Made by a program: the position numbers and the translations under genes. This document shows, piece by piece, positions 54,559 through 63,632 of a stretch of DNA of 64,000 nucleotides. How positions within the stretch are numbered: the stretch's first letter is position 1; each line of letters begins with the position of its first letter. Where the stretch lies: the NCBI GenBank assembly GCA_947470895.1, contig CANIVF010000006.1, positions 1-64,000 of the forward strand, given 5' to 3'. The notes beneath the pieces are model-generated. The model was not told the origin of the DNA. It was given only the letters and a program-made list of their open reading frames with translations, and ran no database searches. This DNA comes from Bacteroidota bacterium (GTDB lineage Bacteria; Bacteroidota; Bacteroidia; Cytophagales; Cyclobacteriaceae).

Positions 54559-55470
54559 CTATTCTGCTTTCCGCATAGCTAACGATGCTAATACTGACAT
54601 AGACAAGGTGAGGACGATAAAGGCTAAAGATATTTCGATCGGAACTTTGTAAAGGTCAGCGATACACATCTTTAAACCAACGAATATCAAGATGGCAGAA
54701 AGACCATACTTTAGATAAATGAAATATTTTTCTATTCCCGCTACTGCGAAATACAATGAGCGTAAGCTTAGAATAGCGAACACGTTTGATGTATATACAA
54801 TAAAAGCATCTTCTGAAATGGAAAGTATTGCAGGAATGCTATCTACAGCAAAGACCAGATCCGTTGCCTCAATAACAATAACTACCAGAAGCAAAGGCGT
54901 AGCCCGCAAAGTGCCCTCGCGTCTGACAAAAAATTGATCACCTTCAAAGTTAGACGTAACTGGGAAAATCTTACGGACCATTCTCACCAATACATTCTTG
55001 TCAGGTTCAATTTTGATATCACCTTGTGTTGTGATACGAATACCGGTATAGACCAGAAAAGCTCCGAAGATATAGATCACCCAATGAAACTTATGAATGA
55101 GTTCAACGCCAGCTAGTATAAAAATAGCGCGTAGAACCAACGCTCCTAAAATTCCCCAGAAAAGTACTTTATGCTGATACGCTGATGGAACATTAAAATA
55201 TGAAAATATCAATATGATAACGAAGATGTTATCAACACTCAATGATTTCTCAATGAGATATCCTGTAAAAAACTCAAATGCTTTTTCTTCGCCAAAATAA
55301 TAGTATACAAAAACGTTGAATAGGAATGCCAGAAAAATCCAAACACATGTCCACAGTAATGCTTCTTTAATTTTTACTTCTTTTGATTTACGATGAAAGA
55401 CTCCCAGATCGAGGGCAAGCATGAGTAGAACGAAAACGTTGAATGAGATCCACAAGGTCGATTGATTCAT
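54559..55470 (-). CDS. TerC/Alx family membrane protein
   Basis: 303 residues, about 9 membrane helices. The blocks FEFFTGYLIEKSLSVDNIFV and EATDLVFAVDSIPAILSIS contain the conserved acidic residues of the TerC family. Members export manganese (Alx, YkoY) or help load Mn into secreted enzymes; tellurite resistance in the family is likely indirect. Last gene of the five-gene minus-strand group. Confidence 0.92.
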   Translation of the reverse strand: MNQSTLWISFNVFVLLMLALDLGVFHRKSKEVKIKEALLWTCVWIFLAFLFNVFVYYYFGEEKAFEFFTGYLIEKSLSVDNIFVIILIFSYFNVPSAYQHKVLFWGILGALVLRAIFILAGVELIHKFHWVIYIFGAFLVYTGIRITTQGDIKIEPDKNVLVRMVRKIFPVTSNFEGDQFFVRREGTLRATPLLLVVIVIEATDLVFAVDSIPAILSISEDAFIVYTSNVFAILSLRSLYFAVAGIEKYFIYLKYGLSAILIFVGLKMCIADLYKVPIEISLAFIVLTLSMSVLASLAMRKAE

Positions 55471-55495
55471 AGTAGTTGCGTTAGACGGTCATAAA

Positions 55496-56458
55496 TTAGA
55501 AGGCATTGATCAGGGATAGATATACGGGTAATCCGATAGTGATATTGAAAGGAAATGTGATGGCTAATGCCATAGGCAGAAAAATTCCAGGATTAGCTTT
55601 CGGAGCCGCTATTTTCATGGCTGCGGGAACAGCGATGTAAGATGCGCTTGCTGCTAAGACGGCAAAGATGAACCGGTCTCCGATATCCGATGTGATTATG
55701 CTGCTTAACAACGCAACAACACATCCATTAACCAACGGAATGATGATGGCAAATAGTGCCATGAGTTTCCCGTTTTTAAAGAAGTCATTTAAGTTTCTTC
55801 CACTCACAATACCCATGTCCAGTAAAAAAATGGCGAGGAATCCTTTGAAGATATCCGTTGTAAATGGCTTAATGCCTAATGCTTGTTGGTCGCTGGCGAG
55901 TAATCCAATCACCAGACTACCGAGTATAAGCAGAACACTTCCATTGGTAAATGAATGGCTCATAATATTTTTTATTTTAGCTGAGCCATCCTTTTTTTGA
56001 CCATACATCCTGATCAGGATAACCCTTATAACAATAGCGGGGGCTTCCATCAAAGCCATAACTGCCACCATATGACCATTGAAGCTGATTTGCTGAATAT
56101 CTAAAAATGAACTGGCCGTAACAAAGGTAACTGCACTGACAGAGCCATAGGCAGCTGCAACGGCACCGGCATCTTCAATATTTAGCTTTCTTTTTAATAT
56201 AAAAAAGGTATATAGTGGGATGATGCATGCTATGGCGATTCCAAATAGAACAGACCAAATAATAGTCATGGTAAAATGACTGTGTGTTAGCTCCTGACCA
56301 CCTTTAAAACCAATGGAGAATAACAGGTAAAGAGAAATAAATTTTGATGAGTTGGGAGGTATCTCTAAATCACTTTTTAGCCTTACCGCAAGAATACCTA
56401 AGGCAAAAAAAAGTAAAGCTGGGTTTGTTAGATTGTCTATGAGTAAGGCGTAGTTCAT
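55496..56458 (-). CDS. SbtA-type sodium-dependent bicarbonate permease
   Basis: 320 residues, about 10 membrane helices. DLEIPPNSSKFISLYLLFSIGFKGG near the N-terminus and the inverted half (KGFLAIFLLDMGIVSGRN) match the SbtA family. In cyanobacteria SbtA takes up bicarbonate with sodium and is regulated by the PII-like SbtB; no SbtB is adjacent. In a heterotroph bicarbonate uptake would feed carboxylation reactions. The 5' gene in the operon is isocitrate dehydrogenase. Confidence 0.88.
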   Translation of the reverse strand: MNYALLIDNLTNPALLFFALGILAVRLKSDLEIPPNSSKFISLYLLFSIGFKGGQELTHSHFTMTIIWSVLFGIAIACIIPLYTFFILKRKLNIEDAGAVAAAYGSVSAVTFVTASSFLDIQQISFNGHMVAVMALMEAPAIVIRVILIRMYGQKKDGSAKIKNIMSHSFTNGSVLLILGSLVIGLLASDQQALGIKPFTTDIFKGFLAIFLLDMGIVSGRNLNDFFKNGKLMALFAIIIPLVNGCVVALLSSIITSDIGDRFIFAVLAASASYIAVPAAMKIAAPKANPGIFLPMALAITFPFNITIGLPVYLSLINAF

Positions 56459-56489
56459 GTAAGTTTAGTTTTGAAAATTATGTATTCTA

Positions 56490-57332
56490 CTAGGGATTGC
56501 AAAAGTCACAATACATGGGATCTTCTGTTGTCTTTCGATTTGGATAGCGTTTTTCAACTTGAAAAGCACATCTTAAACATTGATGGATTTCACTTAAGAT
56601 TGATTTTGTGGGTGCCCCGCAAAGATTGCATGGTAAACCCGTCTGGATATAGGATATTCCAAAACCGGAAGTGTTACAAGTAGGGCAGAGGGAGTTAATC
56701 TTGTCAACTAGTTTTTTTGCTGCTGAGTGGATTACTGACATTCTTGTTGGGTTGTTCATGGCTCTCATGTCAGTTTCAACATAGATTGAAGAGCTGTTCT
56801 TTATCAGATTTGGAAAGGTGGTGAGTAAGGTTTGCCAATCTCCTATACCTTTTGAATTTTCATTGAAATTGTATTTTGTTTTACGAAGTATGAGTTTGTG
56901 AGATGGAAACTTACTATGGTTGACAAAATCAATTAATTCATGCTCACACGTGACCACCGCACTACTAAAATTGGTTTCGATGCTATATTTCTTTATACTG
57001 ATTTCAAGATTGTTCTTCGTGTCGATCAGGATTAAGATTTCTTCGTGGAGTGGTAGGAAAGGAATGTTTGGGTGAGGGAAAAAGGAGCCTTCACTGGCAA
57101 CTGCCAAGTCATATTGATTTAAAGTCATTCCCTCGATGCACTTTTTTCGAGCTGAAGATAGCGGATCCAGGGTTCGCTCTACCTCTCCTGTGAATGTTCC
57201 CAATTGATCAGTAGCATAGTTCACGGAGGAAGTGCACACTACAGCCAGGCGATTTTCAAACTCAGGGGCAATGGCACTTTCCTTTCCATGTTTCGTTACG
57301 ATCAAAAGTTTCCTGCCAAAAAATTGGTGCAT
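56490..57332 (-). CDS. DUF6671 family zinc-cluster protein
   Basis: 280 residues. The N-terminal ~195 residues are an alpha/beta domain (GRKLLIVTKHGKESAIAPEF); the C-terminal ~75 residues carry four CxxC pairs (CPTC, CNLC, CLRC, CDFC), likely two zinc ribbons. I recall this composition as the DUF6671 family, of unknown function, often near transporters. Starts 13 bp after the 96-residue gene in the operon. Confidence 0.75.
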   Translation of the reverse strand: MHQFFGRKLLIVTKHGKESAIAPEFENRLAVVCTSSVNYATDQLGTFTGEVERTLDPLSSARKKCIEGMTLNQYDLAVASEGSFFPHPNIPFLPLHEEILILIDTKNNLEISIKKYSIETNFSSAVVTCEHELIDFVNHSKFPSHKLILRKTKYNFNENSKGIGDWQTLLTTFPNLIKNSSSIYVETDMRAMNNPTRMSVIHSAAKKLVDKINSLCPTCNTSGFGISYIQTGLPCNLCGAPTKSILSEIHQCLRCAFQVEKRYPNRKTTEDPMYCDFCNP

Positions 57333-57345
57333 GCATTAAGTTTTT

Positions 57346-57636
57346 TCACTTAATCACCTTGATTTCAATAGGGCAATGGATTTCAATTTGGTATCCTTTC
57401 TTCTCAGCGGCACTCAGTGTTTTTCTTAATGATTTACCAATTTTTGTGAGCTCTTTGATTCGTTTTTCAGAATGTGTGACATCTCCGTTAAAGCGCTCTT
57501 TGATAGAGAAGACCTGAAGATGATGATAGTTTATTTTATTATTAATGATCTCTAAAAGAATCTGTGTAGCATCAGAAGCGGAAAACTTTCCTTCAATTAA
57601 TTTATAATTTCCCATAGGTATTTTGCTGTTGTTCAT
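57346..57636 (-). CDS. Hypothetical protein, 96 residues
   Basis: Soluble basic protein, helical, starting MNNSKIPMGNYKLIEGKFSASD. No family recognised. Its ATG begins directly after the icd stop (57637), so it is translationally coupled to icd and upstream of the DUF6671 gene. Confidence 0.65.
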   Translation of the reverse strand: MNNSKIPMGNYKLIEGKFSASDATQILLEIINNKINYHHLQVFSIKERFNGDVTHSEKRIKELTKIGKSLRKTLSAAEKKGYQIEIHCPIEIKVIK

Positions 57637-59073
57637 TTATTGTCCCTGACCTAGCGAATATGCAGACTTACCATTGAACTCATACAGGTTTTCAGTCTTT
57701 ATCGTATCGATGCCATAGTTTATGGCATGCGAGAGCAATTGAATAATGTCAAACTGTGTAATTGTTTTACCATCTGTTGGTTTAAATCGGCACCTCCAAT
57801 GATCAGTGCAAAACGTTTCACTAAATCCGTCAGGCCATACTTTGATTCCTCGATTCGTGATCATCGATAATTCTGTATCACCACTATTGAGCAGTTTTAT
57901 TTTTTGTGCTAACTCATCTGGATTGAATCCGTTCCAGTGAACAAAAATATCCACGCCTACTAATTTCTTTTTAGCAGAGGTCTTTCGTTGATATTTTGGT
58001 AATGTAAGTACACCACTATTTCCGTATGAAACGGGTTTGAGTTTACTCGGTTTTTTACCCAAGTTTGCTATTACAGCTTTCGCAAATTCTTTGGTACCAA
58101 CTTTTTGTTTACTACTTCCTTCCTTATATACATCATAGGTATGAATGCCATCTTCCATAGTTTTGAGCCACGCGTTCTGAACTTTTTCAGCAACCTCCAT
58201 TTGTCCGATATGATTTAGCATCATAATTGCGCCTTGTAAAAGTCCAGAGGGGTTTGCAAGATTCTGTCCAGCCCTTCGTGGTGCAGAACCGTGAATGGCT
58301 TCAAACATGGCGCACTCTTCTCCGATGTTGGCAGAGCCAGCTAATCCAACGGAACCCGCTATTTGAGCAGCTACATCCGAGAGTACATCGCCATATAGAT
58401 TGGGCATAACAATCACATCAAAGGCTTCAGGAGTATCGGCCATTTTAGCTGCCCCGATATCAATGATCCAATGTTCATTTTCGATTTCAGGATATTCTTT
58501 GGCAATCTCATCGAACACCTGATGAAACAAACCATCAGCTTGTTTCATTATATTATCTTTTGTAAAGCAAGTTACTTTCTTACGGCCATATTGCTTAGCA
58601 TATTCAAAAGCATAGCGAACAATTTTCTCGCAACCTGGTCTGCTAATTAATTTTAAACATTGTACCACCTCATCGGTTTGCTGATGTTCAATGCCAGCAT
58701 AAAGATCTTCCTCATTTTCCCGAACAATAACGATATCCATCACCGGATGTTTGGTCTTCACGAACGGATGCAGACTCATGGAAGGACGTATGTTAGCATA
58801 CAAGCCTAAAAACTTTCGCGTGGTCACGTTCAAGCTTTTATAGCCTCCGCCTTGCGGAGTTGTAATAGGGGCTTTGAGGAACACCTTATTTTTCCGTATC
58901 ATATCCCATGATTCCTTGGCAATTCCTGAAGTGTTACCGGCCAGGTATATTTTTTCACCAACTTCAATTTCTTCTATGTTGATTTCAGCTCCGGCTGCCA
59001 GTATAATTTCAATCGTGGCATCCTTAATTTCAGGACCAATTCCATCACCCTTTGCTATGGTTATTGTTTTCAT
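57637..59073 (-). CDS. icd: NADP-dependent isocitrate dehydrogenase
   Basis: 478 residues, longer than the ~415 of E. coli Icd and matching the type with a C-terminal extension (from about 345). The N-terminal start MKTITIAKGDGIGPEI, substrate region TTPQGGGYKSLNVTTRK, the metal/substrate block PNLYGDVLSDVAAQIAGSVG and EAIHGSAPRRAG are diagnostic. Produces 2-oxoglutarate, CO2 and NADPH in the TCA cycle. Promoter side is the divergent intergenic region with the LysR gene. Confidence 0.92.
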   Translation of the reverse strand: MKTITIAKGDGIGPEIKDATIEIILAAGAEINIEEIEVGEKIYLAGNTSGIAKESWDMIRKNKVFLKAPITTPQGGGYKSLNVTTRKFLGLYANIRPSMSLHPFVKTKHPVMDIVIVRENEEDLYAGIEHQQTDEVVQCLKLISRPGCEKIVRYAFEYAKQYGRKKVTCFTKDNIMKQADGLFHQVFDEIAKEYPEIENEHWIIDIGAAKMADTPEAFDVIVMPNLYGDVLSDVAAQIAGSVGLAGSANIGEECAMFEAIHGSAPRRAGQNLANPSGLLQGAIMMLNHIGQMEVAEKVQNAWLKTMEDGIHTYDVYKEGSSKQKVGTKEFAKAVIANLGKKPSKLKPVSYGNSGVLTLPKYQRKTSAKKKLVGVDIFVHWNGFNPDELAQKIKLLNSGDTELSMITNRGIKVWPDGFSETFCTDHWRCRFKPTDGKTITQFDIIQLLSHAINYGIDTIKTENLYEFNGKSAYSLGQGQ

Positions 59074-59114
59074 ATGCGTTTGTTTTCGGTTTTAAACACC
59101 GCAAAATTCGGTGA

Positions 59115-59149
59115 ATATGATCATATAATAATATTTATATTTGTAATAA
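59115..59149. promoter_or_regulatory. Divergent icd/LysR regulatory region
   Basis: ATATGATCATAT (59115-59126) is a perfect 12-bp palindrome. TTAT-N7-ATAA (59135-59149) is a LysR-type (T-N11-A-like) dyad that overlaps TATATTTG (59136-59143), a full -7 match for the LysR gene, consistent with autoregulation. Between the two the region is extremely AT-rich. Confidence 0.6.
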
Positions 59150-59167
59150 TATACATAAACATAATTT

Positions 59168-60091
59168 ATGAATTATACCCTTCACCAGCTACAGGTGTTT
59201 TTAAAGGTCACCCAAGCATTAAGTATCACCAAGGCAGCCGAAGAACTTCATTTGACCCAGCCGGCTGTATCGATTCAGCTAAAAAATTTTCAGACTCAAT
59301 TTCAAATTCCATTGACTGAGGTAGTCGGAAGGAAATTATTCGTTACTGAATTTGGGAAGGAGATCGCACTTGCTGCAGAGAATATTTTGAATGAGGTGCA
59401 AGCGATCAATCATAAGACCATGGCATTTAAGGGCCAGCTTACCGGGCGTTTAAAAATATCCTCTGTTTCAACCGGAAAGTATGTGATGCCTTATTTTTTA
59501 ACAAATTTTCTAAAGCATCATCCCGGCATTGAGTTGGTTCTTGACGTAACGAATAAAGTGAAGGTGATTGAAAGTCTTGAGAGGAATGAAGTGGATTTTT
59601 CTTTAGTGTCCGTTTTACCTGATCAATTGCAGATTGAAAAAGTTGAGTTGATGCAAAACAGGCTTTTTTTAGTTTCTAATACGGAGCAAAAATTTAAAGA
59701 TAAATTATATGATAAGAGCATTTTTAAAGATTTGCCTTTAATATATCGCGAGTCCGGATCTGGCACACGACATATCATGGAGAAATTCATCAAGCAAAAT
59801 AATCTGCCTGTCAGGAAAAAAATGGAACTGACTACCAACGAAGCCGTGAAGCAGGCGGTCATTGCAGGTTTAGGCTGTTCTATCATGCCGCTGATTGGGA
59901 TTAAAAACGAATTGAATATTGGTGATTTGCAAATTATCCCGGTTAAAGGATTTCCGATCATATCGAATTGGCAACTCATTTGGCTAAAAGGAAAGAACTT
60001 ATCACCAGCTGCGAGTTCATTTTTGTCATACCTTAAAAAATCGAAGGCAACAATCATCAAAGACCGCTTTGATTGGTTCGAGCAATATTAA
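59168..60091 (+). CDS. LysR family transcriptional regulator (CbbR/CcmR-like)
   Basis: 307 residues. The winged helix-turn-helix (1-60, LHQLQVFLKVTQALSITKAA, EELHLTQPAVSIQLKNF) is followed by the two-lobed effector domain (~90-300, LKISSVSTGKYVMPYFL). Sequence style is close to the CbbR/CcmR group that senses carbon-metabolism intermediates. Divergent from the icd-SbtA unit it probably controls; 2-oxoglutarate or NADPH as effector is inference. Confidence 0.9.
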   Translation: MNYTLHQLQVFLKVTQALSITKAAEELHLTQPAVSIQLKNFQTQFQIPLTEVVGRKLFVTEFGKEIALAAENILNEVQAINHKTMAFKGQLTGRLKISSVSTGKYVMPYFLTNFLKHHPGIELVLDVTNKVKVIESLERNEVDFSLVSVLPDQLQIEKVELMQNRLFLVSNTEQKFKDKLYDKSIFKDLPLIYRESGSGTRHIMEKFIKQNNLPVRKKMELTTNEAVKQAVIAGLGCSIMPLIGIKNELNIGDLQIIPVKGFPIISNWQLIWLKGKNLSPAASSFLSYLKKSKATIIKDRFDWFEQY

Positions 60092-60146
60092 ATTTAATAT
60101 GTGATTATCGGAATTTGTTTGATCGATATGTTTTAAATTTCAACCT

Positions 60147-60494
60147 ATGATTATTTATGGTATCAAGAACTGTAACACAGTAAAATCAGCCCTCGATTGG
60201 CTGAATAAAAACAAAGTTGAATTCGAGTTTCATGATTACAAGAAATCAGGAATTACAGAAGCCAAGCTGAGTGAATGGAGCAAGCAGGTAGGCTGGGAGA
60301 GTCTTGTCAATAAACGTGGCACCACCTGGCGCCAGTTGGATGAGGTAATCCAAAAGAAAGTGACCAATGAGAAAGCTGCGATCGCTCTAATGATGGAGAA
60401 GACGAGTGTGATCAAGCGACCCTTGATCGAAAATAATCGTAAGGTCCTGTTGTTGGGCTTTGATGAAGCAACGTATAAATTAAAAATGAAGTAG
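60147..60494 (+). CDS. ArsC/Spx/YffB-like protein
   Basis: 115 residues, thioredoxin-fold. MIIYGIKNCNTVKSALDWL at the N-terminus has a single Cys (NCNT) where arsenate reductases carry C(x)n; KRPLIENNRKVLLLGF is the typical C-terminal strand. Closest to the YffB/Spx-MgsR side, so arsenate reduction is doubtful. Followed after 3 bp by the next gene. Confidence 0.85.
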   Translation: MIIYGIKNCNTVKSALDWLNKNKVEFEFHDYKKSGITEAKLSEWSKQVGWESLVNKRGTTWRQLDEVIQKKVTNEKAAIALMMEKTSVIKRPLIENNRKVLLLGFDEATYKLKMK

Positions 60495-60497
60495 GAC

Positions 60498-61142
60498 ATG
60501 AGCTTATTCTCATTCTTAAAATCTGATAAACCGGTATATGTTGATAAAGTCTGGAAAACAAGACCAGTCGCCATGAAGGGTATGATTACGGAGGCATTAA
60601 AAACCATTACCCAGAATCAAGTCCCTCTGGTTGTTTGTTATTTTGAAGATACGATCACCGAAACCATTTCTTTTTTAAAAACCGCAGGTGTACCGTATTT
60701 TCATTTGACCAATGATTCACTTACCGAAGCTTCCAACCAAAGCAATGTTGTATTTGTCTGTGATGCTTCTCTTATTTCTTCGTCAAGCAGGTTAATGGGA
60801 TTGCTTAATACACTATCATCCGGGAGCAAAATTCATTTTTTATTTGCAGGTCATTACCCGCTTCCCACCAAAGAGAATAACTTGATTGAAAAGATTTCTG
60901 CCAATCTTTCAGCCGAAATCACATTTTGCTCATCTATTGATGACCCATCATTTGAACCTTTCGGAGCCGATCGCATCATGTCGGTACTTGATCAGCTGGG
61001 ATTAAAAGAAGATGAATGTATTGAACATGCTATGGTGACTAGGGCGATGGCGAATGCCAGAGAGAAAATTGAAAGTATGGTGAAATATGAAGTTGTAGCT
61101 AAGTCGGAAGAGGAATGGTTCTTAAAAAACATTAAAAAATAG
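60498..61142 (+). CDS. Hypothetical protein, 214 residues
   Basis: Soluble alpha/beta protein without signal peptide; a Rossmann-like pattern is suggested by VPLVVCYFEDTITETISFL and VVFVCDASLISSSSRLMGL. The helical C-terminus (HAMVTRAMANAREKIESMVK) contains a basic/acidic coil. No family recognised. Lies between the Spx-like gene and pbpC on the same strand, likely one operon. Confidence 0.7.
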   Translation: MSLFSFLKSDKPVYVDKVWKTRPVAMKGMITEALKTITQNQVPLVVCYFEDTITETISFLKTAGVPYFHLTNDSLTEASNQSNVVFVCDASLISSSSRLMGLLNTLSSGSKIHFLFAGHYPLPTKENNLIEKISANLSAEITFCSSIDDPSFEPFGADRIMSVLDQLGLKEDECIEHAMVTRAMANAREKIESMVKYEVVAKSEEEWFLKNIKK

Positions 61143-61156
61143 CGAAGCCAGGAAAT

Positions 61157-63523
61157 GTGAAAGCATGGATTAAAAGATATCGGTATTATATTTTCGCTTC
61201 GGGTGTTCTTCTGCTCATCGCTTACTATTTCTCTCTTCCCAAAATTCTTTTTCTTGATCCTTACTCTACCGTTTTAGAAGATCGTGAAGGTAAACTGCTA
61301 GGAGCCACGATTGCAGGTGATGGTCAGTGGCGATTTCCGGAAGGAAAAGAAGTTCCTACGAAGTTTAAAGAGGCTATTATTTTATTTGAAGACAAACGAT
61401 TCTTTAATCATCCTGGCTTTGATGTCCTTTCATTGGTTAGGGCAACTCAGCAGAATATTAATTCCAGAAAAATCATTAGTGGTGGCAGTACCCTATCGAT
61501 GCAAGTAATACGACTTGCCAGAAAAAATCAATCACGTACTTTTTTTGAAAAGATCATCGAGATAGTTGTTTCCACTCGCCTGGAACTTCGTTATTCAAAG
61601 AATGAGATTTTGAGTTTGTATGCTGCGCATGCTCCATTTGGTGGCAATGTAGTTGGATTAGATGCAGCTTGCTGGCGTTATTTTGGTCGTGATGCCTCTC
61701 AACTAACTTGGGCTGACGCAGCCTTGCTGGCGGTACTTCCAAATAATCCGTCATTAATTCACTTTGGAAAAAATCGCGATCGCTTAAAGAGCAAACGCGA
61801 TCGGTTGCTGGTGCGTTTGTTGAGTGATGGTAAAATGGACTCCATTTCATTTGAGCTAGCTAAGGAAGAACCTATCCCGGAAAACCCATTGGCCCTTCCC
61901 AAAGAAGCCCCACATTTGTTGAGTCGAATTTCAAAAGAAGGATTTTCGCAACAACGTGTTCGTTCCACAATCGAAGAAGTGGTGCAAGACAGAGTGAACG
62001 ATATTGTTGATCAGCATCATCAATCGTTGAAAGGAAATCAGGTATTTAATGCCGCAGCCATTGTTCTTGAAGTGAGAACGGGGAAGGTGCTGGCTTATGT
62101 TGGCAACACCAATTCAGGTCGTGAACATAGTGAGCAGGTTGATGTAATTATGGCGCGAAGAAGTACGGGCAGCATACTCAAGCCATTTTTATATGCTGCG
62201 ATGCTGGATGAAGGAAAGTTGTTGCCCGGTATGCTGGTACCTGATGTACCCACCACAATCAATGGATTTTCACCAAAGAATTTCTCCAAACAATATGATG
62301 GCGCGGTTGCTGCCGATCAGGCATTAATACGGTCCCTAAATGTTCCTGCGGTTTATGAATTAAAAGAATATCGATATGAAAAGTTTTATGAATTATTGAA
62401 ACAGATTGGAATCACTACCCTGAATCAACCAGCCGATCATTATGGTTTATCATTGATATTAGGTGGGGCAGAAGGAACCCTTTGGGATATCACAGGCGCT
62501 TATGCTTCTATGGCGCGGACGTTGAATAATTATTTTGAATCGCCCGGAAAAAATCGATACGCGCGAAAGGATTTTCATGCTCCTGTTTATCTTGTTTCTG
62601 ATTCTCTGACTAATGAACTTAACGAGGAGACTTCTTGGTTAAGTGCTGCCTCTTTGTTCCTGACGTTGGATGTCCTTAAAGAAGTATATAGGCCTGGAGA
62701 GGAGACTGGGTGGAGAAACTTTTATAGTTCAAAGAAAATTGCCTGGAAAACTGGTACCAGTCATGGCTTACGCGATGCCTGGGCGGTTGGTGTTAACGGA
62801 GACTATGCCGTAGGGGTTTGGGTTGGCAATGCTGATGGCGAAGGGCGTCCCGGGCTTACCGGAACTGAATCTGCGGCTCCGATTTTATTTGACATTTTTT
62901 CACAACTACCTGGTAATGCTTGGTTTCAAAAACCTTTACCTGAATTAGAGAGCATTGTGGTTTGCGTTCAGAGCGGTATGAGAGCTACGGAATTATGTGA
63001 AAAAACCGCGGAGATACTTGTTACACGAGCTGCCTTGGAAGCACCCCCGTGTCGTTACCATCAAAAAATACACATTTCAAAAGACGGCAAATACCGCGTT
63101 CATAGCGACTGCGAGCCGATTGGCTTGATGCAGTCTGTTTCATGGTTTGTATTGCCGCCCGTGCAAGAGTATTTTTTCAAATCGAAGAAATTGAGCTACA
63201 AGGCTTTACCATCCTTTAGGAAGGATTGTGAAAATCCATCTTCCTTGGCCTCGATGGATTTGATCTATCCTAAACTAAATGCGCGTATTTTTATTCCACG
63301 TCAACTGGATGGGCAGTTGGGTAGTGCCTTATTCGAAGTTGCCCACCATAATTCTCAGGTCACTATTTTTTGGCATATGGACGGAAATTATTTAGGATCG
63401 ACCAAAGGGATACATCGACTTTCTATTGCTCCCCAGCCGGGTGGGCACCTACTCACTTTAATTGACGAGTATGGTGAACTATTGGAAAGGAGTTTTTTTG
63501 TTACTGATGGTAAATATTTGTGA
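61157..63523 (+). CDS. pbpC: Penicillin-binding protein 1C
   Basis: 788 residues starting at GTG 61157. One N-terminal membrane helix (about 11-28). Glycosyltransferase (GT51) domain with catalytic Glu78 in FEDKRFFNHPGFD and GGSTLSMQVIRL; transpeptidase domain with S339-x-x-K342 (TGSILKPFLYAAM), SLN (RSLNVPAV) and K531-T-G (AWKTGTSHG). A C-terminal BiPBP_C domain (~690-788) marks the PBP1C class. Bifunctional peptidoglycan polymerase; usually paired with an A2M gene, which here lies 12 kb upstream. Confidence 0.95.
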   Translation: MKAWIKRYRYYIFASGVLLLIAYYFSLPKILFLDPYSTVLEDREGKLLGATIAGDGQWRFPEGKEVPTKFKEAIILFEDKRFFNHPGFDVLSLVRATQQNINSRKIISGGSTLSMQVIRLARKNQSRTFFEKIIEIVVSTRLELRYSKNEILSLYAAHAPFGGNVVGLDAACWRYFGRDASQLTWADAALLAVLPNNPSLIHFGKNRDRLKSKRDRLLVRLLSDGKMDSISFELAKEEPIPENPLALPKEAPHLLSRISKEGFSQQRVRSTIEEVVQDRVNDIVDQHHQSLKGNQVFNAAAIVLEVRTGKVLAYVGNTNSGREHSEQVDVIMARRSTGSILKPFLYAAMLDEGKLLPGMLVPDVPTTINGFSPKNFSKQYDGAVAADQALIRSLNVPAVYELKEYRYEKFYELLKQIGITTLNQPADHYGLSLILGGAEGTLWDITGAYASMARTLNNYFESPGKNRYARKDFHAPVYLVSDSLTNELNEETSWLSAASLFLTLDVLKEVYRPGEETGWRNFYSSKKIAWKTGTSHGLRDAWAVGVNGDYAVGVWVGNADGEGRPGLTGTESAAPILFDIFSQLPGNAWFQKPLPELESIVVCVQSGMRATELCEKTAEILVTRAALEAPPCRYHQKIHISKDGKYRVHSDCEPIGLMQSVSWFVLPPVQEYFFKSKKLSYKALPSFRKDCENPSSLASMDLIYPKLNARIFIPRQLDGQLGSALFEVAHHNSQVTIFWHMDGNYLGSTKGIHRLSIAPQPGGHLLTLIDEYGELLERSFFVTDGKYL

Positions 63524-63632
63524 TAGGTTACTGAAATTTTCTTGAGGGGTTAAAAACTTTATTATCCACACATATCCTAAGTATATTCTTTCTGTTTAAC
63601 TTTACTTTAGCTTCGAACTCAAACGCTCAATT

